From an uncultured Bacteroidota bacterium (GTDB lineage: Bacteria > Bacteroidota > Bacteroidia > Bacteroidales > P3), in contig CADAQX010000007.1 of NCBI GenBank assembly GCA_902790215.1, positions 1-64,000 on the forward strand: DNA of 64,000 bases. Direction: 5' to 3'. The position numbers were made by a program, and so were the translations under genes. Below, in pieces: positions 8,287 to 15,886 of this stretch (position 1 is its first letter; every line of letters begins with the position of its first letter). The notes beneath the pieces were generated by a model, which searched no databases, had not been told where the DNA came from, and saw only the letters and a list, made by a program, of their open reading frames with translations.

Positions 8287-9219
8287 ATGAAACACTCCCA
8301 TATAGCCCTTGCATGCCTGCTGACCGTGTCGGCCCTCTGCTCATGCAACAAATTCAAAGGCGACGTGGAAATCCCCGCCTACCTCCACCTCGACCGCATC
8401 GACATCGTGCCCCAAGCCCAGAACGCCCCCTCCGTAGAGCCCGGCTTCTACACCAGCATCGTCGATGCCGTACAGCTTGTCTGCTGGTTCGAGGGCGACG
8501 AGTCCGAAACAAACCTCGGCGTCTACCAGATGCCCTTCACCATCCCCGTGCTGCGCCACGGCACAGCCAAATACATCCGGGTGGTCCCCGTCGTGAAGCA
8601 GAACGGCATTGCCGGCTCCCGCATCGCCTACCCCTACTACCAGGTCATCCAGCTGGACAACGTCAAGCTGGCGCCCGACAGCGTCACCCGCCTGGGGCGA
8701 TTCGACAGCGTTGCCAACCAATGGTACCTGCGGGCCAACTACTACTCGCGCGACCTCATCGACATACTCTCCGAAGACTACTTCGAGCCCACCAGCTTCT
8801 CCATCAACTTCGACTCCACCGTGACCTGGGTGCGCAACGACCCCGACAACGCCTGCTCCGGGCAGGGCTACGGCCTCATAGAGGTGCCCGACAGCGCGAC
8901 AGTCGTCAACATCTCCATCACCACCCCCTACAGCCCCGCCAACACCAAGATACTCTATCTCGAAATGGACTACAAAACCGACCTCGACCTCTACATCAAC
9001 ATGCTCGGCTTCACCCTCTCCACATCGGGCACAGCCACCTCCAACTCCGTCATGACCCTCTACCCCAACAGCCAATGGCAGAAAATCTACATCAACCTGG
9101 GGCGCACCTGGCGCCAGTTCAACTACAACACACCCATCACGCTCTTCTTCCAAGTGGCCAACCCCGACCACAAAGGCGGCCGCGTAATGCTGGACAACGT
9201 AAAAGTCATCACCATATAG
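8287..9219 (+). CDS. Conserved Bacteroidales lipoprotein of unknown function
   Basis: The 310-residue protein has a lipoprotein signal peptide ending SALCSC, so Cys19 or Cys21 would be lipidated. I start it at ATG 8287: an upstream in-frame ATG at 8200 would only translate the repeat array (ILNSQLSTFNSQ..) ahead of the signal peptide. The body is beta-rich and ends GGRVMLDNVKVITI, resembling a carbohydrate-binding-like jelly roll. I do not recognise a named family. It directly precedes the sugar-phosphate transferase, so a role in surface glycan handling is plausible but unproven. Confidence 0.75.
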   Translation: MKHSHIALACLLTVSALCSCNKFKGDVEIPAYLHLDRIDIVPQAQNAPSVEPGFYTSIVDAVQLVCWFEGDESETNLGVYQMPFTIPVLRHGTAKYIRVVPVVKQNGIAGSRIAYPYYQVIQLDNVKLAPDSVTRLGRFDSVANQWYLRANYYSRDLIDILSEDYFEPTSFSINFDSTVTWVRNDPDNACSGQGYGLIEVPDSATVVNISITTPYSPANTKILYLEMDYKTDLDLYINMLGFTLSTSGTATSNSVMTLYPNSQWQKIYINLGRTWRQFNYNTPITLFFQVANPDHKGGRVMLDNVKVITI

Positions 9220-9221
9220 AA

Positions 9222-9337
9222 GATTGCTTGATTGTCTGATTGCTTGATTGTTTGAGTATTTTTCACTCAAGCATTAACACAATCAAGCATTCAAGCAATA
9301 ATTTCAACTTTCAACTTTCAACTTTCAACTTTCAAAA
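9222..9337. repeat. Nonamer inverted-repeat hairpin followed by TTCAACT array
   Basis: A left arm of TTGATTGCT/TTGATTGTC units (9222-9257) is followed by a short spacer (TATTTTTCA). The right arm is complementary, made of CAATCAAGCATTCAAGCA-type units (about 9267-9300), giving a long imperfect hairpin. A run of TTCAACT heptamers (9302-9334) then ends four bases before the ATG at 9338. Confidence 0.8.
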
Positions 9338-10768
9338 ATGAACGCCCGAAAAGTCACAATCCGATACATCCTCCTCGACATCCTCAGCGCCATGACAGCC
9401 TGGGCCCTGCTGTTCCTCTTCCGGAAAATAGGCTTCGAGCACCTCCAGCCCGGCGACATCAGCCTCGTCTTCTCCGACACCAACTTCTGGCGCGGCATCG
9501 TCGTCGTCCCCCTCGGCTGGCTCGCCCTCTACACCATGCAGGGAACCTACAAAAACGTCCTCCGCAAATCCCGCCTCAAAGAGTTCCAGCAAACCCTCCT
9601 CGCCACAGTCATCGGCGTCGTCGTCATCTTCTTCGTCCTCCTGCTCGACGACCAAGTGGGAGCCTACAACAACTACTACCTCTCGCTCGTCTTCCTCCTC
9701 ATCATCCACTTCACCCTCACCTACGCCTGCCGCCTGGTGCAGACCTCCTCCATCGTGCGCAAAGTCCACAACCGCCAGATTGGGTTCCCCACCCTCCTCA
9801 TTGGCAGCCACCGCAAAGCCTACCAAACCTACCTCGACCTCGAAAACCAGGAAACCTACTCCGGCAACACCTTCGTGGGCTTCGTCACCGTCGACAGCCC
9901 CAACCCCACCCATGCCGAAAGCCGCCTCGCCGCCGTAATGCCCTGCATGGGCACCACCGACGACATCAGGCAGATCATCGCCGACCACCGCGTCGAAGAA
10001 GTCATCATCGCCGTGGAAGACACCGAGCAAACCCAAATCCAGCAAATCCTCCGCACCCTCGACGGCTGCGGCGAAGTCATCATCAAAATCACCCCCGATG
10101 CCCGCGACATCATCCTCGGCATGGTGCGCATCGACAGCATCTTCCACTCCCCCCTCATCACCATCAACACCCGCCTCATGGAAGAATGGCAATACAGCGT
10201 CAAACGCCTCTGCGACATCCTCTTCTCCATCCTCGCTCTCATCCTCCTCAGCCCCCTCTTCCTCATCACCGCCATCCTCGTCAAAACCACCAGTCCCGGA
10301 CCCGTCTTCTACGCCCAGGAACGCATCGGCTACAAAGGCAAACCCTTCAAAATGCACAAATTCCGCAGCATGTACACCGACGCCGAAGCCTGCGGACCCG
10401 CACTCTCGCGCGACGACGACCCCCGCATCACCCCCTTCGGCCGCATCATGCGCAAAGTGCGCCTCGACGAAATACCCCAGTTCTACAACGTCCTCAAAGG
10501 CACCATGTCCATCGTCGGCTACCGCCCCGAGCGGCAGTTCTACATCGACCAAATCGTCAAACGCTGCCCCGAATACCTCCTCCTCCAGCGCATCAAACCC
10601 GGCATCACCTCCTGGGGGCAAGTCAAATACGGCTACGCCACCACCGTCGACGAAATGTGCGAACGCCTCAAATACGACCTCCTCTACATGGAAAACATGT
10701 CCATCACCACCGACATCAAAATACTCATCTACACCGTCGGCATCATCTTCCAAGGCCGCGGAAAATGA
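9338..10768 (+). CDS. Undecaprenyl-phosphate sugar-1-phosphate transferase (WcaJ/WbaP-type)
   Basis: At 476 residues this matches the polyisoprenylphosphate hexose-1-phosphate transferase family. It has four N-terminal membrane helices, a Rossmann-like central region, then a re-entrant segment (LALILLSPLFLITAILVK). The cytosolic bacterial sugar transferase domain carries PVFYAQERIGYKGKPFKMHK, FRSMYTDAE, the RLDEIPQFYNVLKG motif and MSIVGYRPER. The enzyme starts assembly of lipid-linked surface polysaccharide by transferring a sugar-1-phosphate to undecaprenyl phosphate. The sugar is not predictable. Its stop codon TGA runs straight into TTGAGAA repeats. It probably cooperates with a flippase such as the one at 2238-3752. 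Confidence 0.92.
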   Translation: MNARKVTIRYILLDILSAMTAWALLFLFRKIGFEHLQPGDISLVFSDTNFWRGIVVVPLGWLALYTMQGTYKNVLRKSRLKEFQQTLLATVIGVVVIFFVLLLDDQVGAYNNYYLSLVFLLIIHFTLTYACRLVQTSSIVRKVHNRQIGFPTLLIGSHRKAYQTYLDLENQETYSGNTFVGFVTVDSPNPTHAESRLAAVMPCMGTTDDIRQIIADHRVEEVIIAVEDTEQTQIQQILRTLDGCGEVIIKITPDARDIILGMVRIDSIFHSPLITINTRLMEEWQYSVKRLCDILFSILALILLSPLFLITAILVKTTSPGPVFYAQERIGYKGKPFKMHKFRSMYTDAEACGPALSRDDDPRITPFGRIMRKVRLDEIPQFYNVLKGTMSIVGYRPERQFYIDQIVKRCPEYLLLQRIKPGITSWGQVKYGYATTVDEMCERLKYDLLYMENMSITTDIKILIYTVGIIFQGRGK

Positions 10769-10934
10769 ATTGAGAATTGAGAATTGAGAATTATCCGGGT
10801 GCGGCAGCAACTTTCAACTTTCAATTTTCAATTTTCAATTCCCAAGCAACTTTCAATTTTCAATTTTCAGCATCATATCAACATATCAACGCAAAACATA
10901 TCAACATATCAACGTATCAACAATCAACAACATC
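10766..10934. repeat. Composite heptamer/octamer element with TGCGGCAGCAACT core
   Basis: Starting at the transferase stop codon there are TTGAGAA heptamers (10770-10792) and the core ATCCGGGTGCGGCAGCAACT (10793-10812). TTCAACT/TTTCAAT heptamers follow (10810-10868), then ATATCAAC octamers (about 10874-10925), leading to the ATG at 10935. This is the clearest example of the stop-rich arm, core, stop-free arm layout. Confidence 0.85.
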
Positions 10935-11681
10935 ATGAACAACCAAGCAAACACAAAAACATTCAAGAAATCTCAATTCTCAATTCTCAATTCTCAATTT
11001 ATCACAATCCTCCTCCTCGCCCTGACCCTCGTCTCCTGCGGCGGCAAAACCGAAACCCCCGTCCTCCGCACCCAGCAGGACACCCTCAGCTGGGCCATGG
11101 GCATGAGCCTCGCCCAGACCGCCGACGGCGGCTTCTACAACTTCGACAAGGACCTCGTCGTCAAAGCCTTCGAAAGCTGCATCCGCGGCGAGAAACAACC
11201 CCTCACCCAGCAGGACTACAACGACGCCGTCGAATACATCTCCTTCCTCGTCACCATGAAAAACCGGCAGAACGCCCAGTCCCAGGCGCAGAACGCCGAC
11301 CAGGCCGAAGAAGCCCTCTTCGCCAAACTCATCAAGGAAAACCCCGACCTCCAGAAATCCCCCGACGGCTACTACTACCAAGTCCTCCGCCAAGGCCACG
11401 GCCCCCGTGCCACCGTCGGCCAGCGCATCCGCTTCGACTTCAAAGGCGTCAACCTCGTCAACAACCAGCTCATCGAACAAACCTACGGCAAGCGCGAATC
11501 CGTCGTCCACGTGCTCGGCAAACCCATGTTCCAAGGCCTCCTCTCCGGCATTCAGCTCATGAACGCCGGCAGCAAATACCGCTTCTTCTTCCCCTACCGC
11601 CTCGTCGCCGGTGCCAACGGCATCCCCCCCTACACCCCCGTCGCCTACGAAGTCGAACTCCACGAAATCTACAACGACTAA
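10935..11681 (+). CDS. FKBP-type peptidyl-prolyl isomerase lipoprotein
   Basis: This 248-residue exported protein has the hydrophobic stretch ITILLLALTLVSCGG with a lipobox Cys near residue 36. A helical FKBP N-terminal region (with TLSWAMGMSLAQ) precedes a C-terminal FKBP fold (about residues 150-246, with VGQRIRFDFKG and GIPPYTPVAYEVELHEI). It likely assists folding of periplasmic or outer-membrane proteins. The signal-peptide n-region (residues about 12-22, KSQFSILNSQF) is encoded by the same TCTCAAT heptamers that fill the gap upstream. No later start would preserve the signal peptide. The gap to the CHASE2 gene is six bases, so the genes are probably co-transcribed. Confidence 0.88.
   Translation: MNNQANTKTFKKSQFSILNSQFITILLLALTLVSCGGKTETPVLRTQQDTLSWAMGMSLAQTADGGFYNFDKDLVVKAFESCIRGEKQPLTQQDYNDAVEYISFLVTMKNRQNAQSQAQNADQAEEALFAKLIKENPDLQKSPDGYYYQVLRQGHGPRATVGQRIRFDFKGVNLVNNQLIEQTYGKRESVVHVLGKPMFQGLLSGIQLMNAGSKYRFFFPYRLVAGANGIPPYTPVAYEVELHEIYND
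10971..11000 (+). repeat. Heptamer array inside the FKBP signal-peptide coding region
   Basis: About four copies of TCTCAAT encode the SQFSILNSQF stretch between the start codon and the hydrophobic core. This is the stop-free orientation of the intergenic array. Confidence 0.85.
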
Positions 11682-11687
11682 CTGTCC

Positions 11688-12911
11688 ATGGACTCCAAAG
11701 AACATAGCAGAGCGAAGCTGAAAGCCATCCTCCACGACACCCACGTGTGGTGGAGCCTTGGCATTGCCATTGCCATACTCTGCCTCTGCTATCTCTTCAA
11801 CAACATAGCCTACTCTCCGCTGCTCTCCACCACCAAATACTCCATCTTCGAACCCTTCTACCGGGCCACCCACAACACCAGCGCCGACCTCGAAGATGCG
11901 GTCTTTGTCAACGTATCATATGACAAGATGCTCATCACCGACACCGTGGAAGTCCCCGACACCAACCGCAAGCGTGCCATCACCGACCGCAAGCGACTAC
12001 TTGACTTCCTGAAGAAAGTGGAGAACACCAACTACCGCTACCTGTTCATCGACATACGCTTCGAGCAGAACGAATGCTCCCCCTACGATTCCGCACTGAC
12101 CGAACAACTGCTCAAAATGCGCGATGCAGCAATAGCCAAGCACTGGGACATGGACAGCAACCGTCCCTACCCCATGACCAACAGCCGCATGGAGCCTCTC
12201 GGCTTCTACTGCGACTTCGATAATTCAAGGAGTAATGCAGGATTCTGCAAATACCGGTACCTACAAAACGGCGGCAACTCCATCGCATTGGAGATGTACC
12301 GGTACGAAACAGCACGAAGCATTACCCGGCACGGGCCGCTATACTTCGATGGCTGCAAACTTTGTCAGAATGCCCGTTTCCTCACCATCCACACCAGTAT
12401 GGAGAACGAATGCCAAGATGACTACGAGCAAAACTACTGGCACCTGCCAGAACTGCTCTTCGACAGCCTGTGCTGGAACAGCTTCCGTGACGACGTAAGT
12501 GGCAAATACCTAATCGTGGGCGACATGAAAGAGGACTTGCACGACACCTATGCCCACGCCCAGCCCGGTGCCTACCTCCACTACTTGGGCTTCAAATCGC
12601 TTATCAATGGCAAACACATCGTCCGATGGTGGTACGTGCTTCTCCTGCTGCTCGTCTACTTCTTTATCAGCTACACCACCCTGCAAGGACTGAGGAAAGA
12701 GGACACCCGCTGGCGACCTTTCCAATGGATAGCCCAACGGCCCCTCCTCCACTTCCTCTGCTCCCTCTTGGGCTACGGAGCCATACTCTTTCTGCTCTCC
12801 GCCCTGCTCTACCTGTGCTGCGACATAGCATACAATATCACAATACCGTCCTTTTGCTTTGCCCTGCTTAGCCATTATGTACAATTCAAAAGAATGAGGA
12901 ACACCGCATGA
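11688..12911 (+). CDS. CHASE2-domain membrane protein
   Basis: The protein has 407 residues. One membrane helix lies near residues 20-42 (WWSLGIAIAILCLCYLF). A periplasmic CHASE2-like sensor domain follows (FVNVSYDKMLI, FIDIRFEQNE with a downstream SALTEQL, then GKYLIVGDM, a DTYAHAQPGAYLH motif and LINGKHIV). Two to four C-terminal helices (about 305-400) complete it. CHASE2 is an extracytoplasmic sensory domain usually fused to kinases or cyclases; here no cytosolic output domain follows. The stop overlaps the start of the caspase gene by four bases (ATGA), so the two proteins are probably made together. I infer that it senses or anchors something for the caspase-Sel1 protein. The CHASE2 call rests on motif layout. 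Confidence 0.75.
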   Translation: MDSKEHSRAKLKAILHDTHVWWSLGIAIAILCLCYLFNNIAYSPLLSTTKYSIFEPFYRATHNTSADLEDAVFVNVSYDKMLITDTVEVPDTNRKRAITDRKRLLDFLKKVENTNYRYLFIDIRFEQNECSPYDSALTEQLLKMRDAAIAKHWDMDSNRPYPMTNSRMEPLGFYCDFDNSRSNAGFCKYRYLQNGGNSIALEMYRYETARSITRHGPLYFDGCKLCQNARFLTIHTSMENECQDDYEQNYWHLPELLFDSLCWNSFRDDVSGKYLIVGDMKEDLHDTYAHAQPGAYLHYLGFKSLINGKHIVRWWYVLLLLLVYFFISYTTLQGLRKEDTRWRPFQWIAQRPLLHFLCSLLGYGAILFLLSALLYLCCDIAYNITIPSFCFALLSHYVQFKRMRNTA

Positions 12912-14959
12912 AACACTTCTTACCCTGCATTACCCTATTCCTGATGCTGGCAACTTCTACCCATGTCATGGGGCAGGACACCTACGAAATCCTGCGCATC
13001 TACAATGCCGAAAGCATCACCATCGGCAACCGCCCGAAGAAAGTCGGCGACACCTTCAAATCCACCGACCAAATCGTCTTTCCAAACGACCGCCAGAGTT
13101 TCAAAGCACAGAAAAAAGGCACCTCAAAAGCTTACTACTTCAACAAAAAGGCCATGGAGGCCAAAAAGTCCAAGACGCTGAAGGACTATTTTGCCAACGA
13201 CTACAACAAGACCAAAGGCTCCACCCGTGGTGAAACACGCAACACACTTGCCATCAATCAAGGAAAGTATGATGTCAACAAATATCCTGAAAAACGTATC
13301 GCCCTCGTCATTGGCAACGGCAACTACCAAGAACTGGACATACTGCCCAACGCCATTAACGATGCCCGCGACGTCTCCGACCGTCTGAAGCAGTTAGGCT
13401 TCGATGTGGCAACATTATACGACGGTGATATCTACGACATGCTAACCACCGTCGACTCATTTTTCACAGTGGCACAAAGCTACCAAGTTGCGCTCATCTA
13501 CTTTGCCGGACACGGCATCCGCTACGAGGGAAAAGACTACCTGCTCTCCGTCGACAGAAAAGGCTTGGGTATAAAAGACGAATGCTCTTTAGAGTACCTG
13601 ATAGCCGAAAGCGAGAAATGGAAAAGCAGCGGCAAGGTAATGATATTTGTCATCGATGCATGCCGCAACCGTGCAGGCTTCGCCAACGCTGGCGACAACC
13701 GAGCCATTGAGGCCAAGAAAGGCACCGCCATCCTCCAGTCCACCTCTTCGGGCGAAGTAGCAATGGATGCCGATGCGGGAAGTGGCAACAGCCCCTTTGC
13801 CTCAGCCTTTATCAACAAAATAGGTCAGACTGGCGACGACCTCGAAGAAGAATTCTTAGACATCCGCCGAGAAGTAAAACGAAAAACATCCGACCGCCAA
13901 GTACCACGCACCTCACTCGGTGGCGGCTACGATTTCCATTTCTGCAAAGGATGCAACACACACTCCTCTCAATCCAAAACACAATCAACTCCTATTCCAA
14001 CACAAAACAACAACCCTTCAACCAATAAAGAAACGACAACATCCAACACCACACAAATAGAAACATCCACCGCTGAACATTCTTCTGAATACTATCACAG
14101 AGGAAATGAAGAATATAAAAAAAAGAATTACACTGAAGCCGTCAAATGGTACCGTTTAGCCGCTGAACAAGGACATGCTAAAGCTCAATATAAACTCGGG
14201 GAATGCCACGCCAAAGGTCTTGGAGTTCTTCAATCCCATACAGAAGCTATAAAATGGTTTCGATTGGCAGCCCAACAAGGGAATGATAATGCTCAAACAA
14301 TCCTTGGTTTTTATTATGAACAAGGAGAATATATTTCACAATCCCAAACCGAGGCAATTAAATGGTACCAACTTGCCGCCAATCAAGGCAATAAAATTGC
14401 CCAATATCTGCTTGGCGTATACTATGATCAAAAGCAATCTTGGACAGATGCTATAAAATGGTATAAACAGTCAGCAAACCAAGGTTACGCGAATGCACAA
14501 AACAATCTTGGCACTTGCTACAAAGAAGGGAAAGGTGTAACTAAATCTGAATCTGAAGCAATTAAATGGTACAAATTAGCTGCTGATCAAGGATATGCTG
14601 AAGCCCAATACAATCTTGGAGAGTACTATTACCATAGTTCTGGGATTAGCCATTACTCCAAAGCAGCAAACTGGTATAAATTAGCTGCCGAACAAGGTCA
14701 TGCCAAAGCTCAATGCGCCCTCGCTTTCTGCTATTCGTCAGCGAAAGGTGTCAAAGCATCCTATAGCGAGGCAGCAAAATGGTTTCGATTGGCAGCCGAA
14801 CAAGGAGACGCTACTGCCCAATATAATATAGGTAAATGCTATTTGTACGCTATAGGTGTACCACAATCTGATTCCGAGGCGATAAAATGGCTTCGCCTGG
14901 CTGCCGATCAAGGTGAAGAAATGGCAATATGGGAACTTGAAAGGAGAGGACTTTTATAA
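12908..14959 (+). CDS. Exported caspase-fold (C14) protein with eight Sel1 repeats
   Basis: This 683-residue protein has an N-terminal signal peptide (cleavage near THVMGQ, residue 22) and a short beta domain. The caspase/metacaspase domain (about residues 118-345) has RIALVIGNGNYQ, the catalytic His202 in YFAGHG and catalytic Cys252 in VIDACRNR; their 50-residue spacing fits the C14 family. A Ser/Thr/Gln/Asn-rich linker (about 355-395) follows. Then come eight Sel1-like TPR units marked by KWYRLAAEQG-type motifs to the C-terminus, a likely protein-interaction solenoid. The Sel1 part (from about 14090) is visibly AT-richer than the caspase part. Both catalytic residues are present, so it should be an active protease with Arg/Lys or Asp preference unknown. 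Translation is coupled to the CHASE2 gene. Confidence 0.9.
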   Translation: MKHFLPCITLFLMLATSTHVMGQDTYEILRIYNAESITIGNRPKKVGDTFKSTDQIVFPNDRQSFKAQKKGTSKAYYFNKKAMEAKKSKTLKDYFANDYNKTKGSTRGETRNTLAINQGKYDVNKYPEKRIALVIGNGNYQELDILPNAINDARDVSDRLKQLGFDVATLYDGDIYDMLTTVDSFFTVAQSYQVALIYFAGHGIRYEGKDYLLSVDRKGLGIKDECSLEYLIAESEKWKSSGKVMIFVIDACRNRAGFANAGDNRAIEAKKGTAILQSTSSGEVAMDADAGSGNSPFASAFINKIGQTGDDLEEEFLDIRREVKRKTSDRQVPRTSLGGGYDFHFCKGCNTHSSQSKTQSTPIPTQNNNPSTNKETTTSNTTQIETSTAEHSSEYYHRGNEEYKKKNYTEAVKWYRLAAEQGHAKAQYKLGECHAKGLGVLQSHTEAIKWFRLAAQQGNDNAQTILGFYYEQGEYISQSQTEAIKWYQLAANQGNKIAQYLLGVYYDQKQSWTDAIKWYKQSANQGYANAQNNLGTCYKEGKGVTKSESEAIKWYKLAADQGYAEAQYNLGEYYYHSSGISHYSKAANWYKLAAEQGHAKAQCALAFCYSSAKGVKASYSEAAKWFRLAAEQGDATAQYNIGKCYLYAIGVPQSDSEAIKWLRLAADQGEEMAIWELERRGLL

Positions 14960-15383
14960 ATCATCCACATAATTTTTGCATAACAGAACAAAAACATACA
15001 ATAAAACTCCGTATGAGAGCAATTGTATTAATACGACATGTCTGATTGTAAAAAAAGCTGCAACCTATCATATCGCAACAATCACCATTAACCCACCATA
15101 CACAGCCCCGAAGGGGCTGACTCTCAATAACCCCGCACTAAACACCTCAGATGCGCAGTGTGAGGTGCGTGTTGTGTAGTGTACCATCGTGCTGGAGACA
15201 CGTTACCATATACAAATCAACGATGGAGCATTTCCAGATCACCCTTGTCTGACCGGTCCTTTTACACTCCTTTGACCTTCGTTCTCCCCTCGTTTTCCCT
15301 TTTATAACGAATAACTAACAAACAAATGACGACCTGACTCCTGAGTTTTGGGGCACCCTCTTCTTCGCACTCTAAAAGCCTCT
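14960..15383. other. Gene-free region after the caspase operon
   Basis: I find no convincing gene. Two small hairpins are visible: CAGCCCC-GAA-GGGGCTG (15104-15120) and CACCTCA..TGAGGTG (about 15141-15165). Neither has a clear T-tract. A degenerate fragment resembling part of the palindromic element (CTCGTTTTCCCTTTT, about 15290-15304) precedes the fuller copy at 15384. Confidence 0.6.
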
Positions 15384-15715
15384 GCAAAAGTACTCACTTT
15401 GTTTTTGTCCGGATCGTTATTTTACCTTAACCCCGCCTTGTCTTTCGTAAAAATACCGATAAGGGTCATTAAACCGTCTTTACAGGCTTTTTGTTCTCAG
15501 ATTTTCCCACGCCATATCTTCTTTTCGTCCATCTTTTGCCTTATGTTACTAAGTCGTTGTAGTGTCGTTCTTTATGCATTTTATGTCATATTTGTTTCCC
15601 ATCGTTTTTCCTTCCGGAAAGGGAAAACAATGGGAAAACGATCGAATAAGGAACGAATAAATGACGACGTTACTACGACGTTGTGACGGTTGCAGAGTGG
15701 CTAGCGGAAGGGGCG
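15384..15715. repeat. Dispersed palindromic (MITE-like) element, copy 1
   Basis: It shares blocks with 31044-31383 in the same order: TTTCGTAAAAATACC, then CTTTACAGGCTTTT, then a large imperfect palindrome centred on CCGGAAAGGGAAA, then AATAAATGACGACGTTACTA. The ends (CTCTGCAAAAGT left, TTGCAGAG right) are short inverted repeats. There is no transposase frame. The right half also matches, in inverse orientation, 50480-50620. Confidence 0.75.
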
Positions 15716-15886
15716 CGGCAGTGTTGTCCGAGTTGGGTTGTCTCAGTATGATGCGATGTGTTGGGTGGATGCCTCTGGCGGGCATGCGGTTTAGCAGCAT
15801 TCACTCGCCAATGAAGGGAAAACCTAATGACCGATTTGGTTTTATAAAACAGCCTCTCTTCGTTTTGGATTTGTGGATTACGAAGG
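15716..15886. other. Gene-free stretch downstream of arginine decarboxylase
   Basis: I see no gene, promoter box or terminator hairpin in this stretch between the palindromic element and the decarboxylase stop codon. Confidence 0.5.

Noticed and set aside
9332-10810. A long minus-strand open frame opposite the sugar-phosphate transferase
   Set aside because: It is extremely rich in Asp/Glu/Val/Gly with no domain, which is the antisense shadow of a GC3-biased gene.
15104-15165. Hairpins after the caspase gene as its terminator
   Set aside because: They lie about 150 bp past the stop codon and lack a following T-tract on either strand.
15549-15800. A possible small protein with FPFPEGKTMG shared by the palindromic element copies
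   Set aside because: The similarity follows from DNA identity of the repeat; starts and frames are not conserved, and the inverted copy has a different peptide end.
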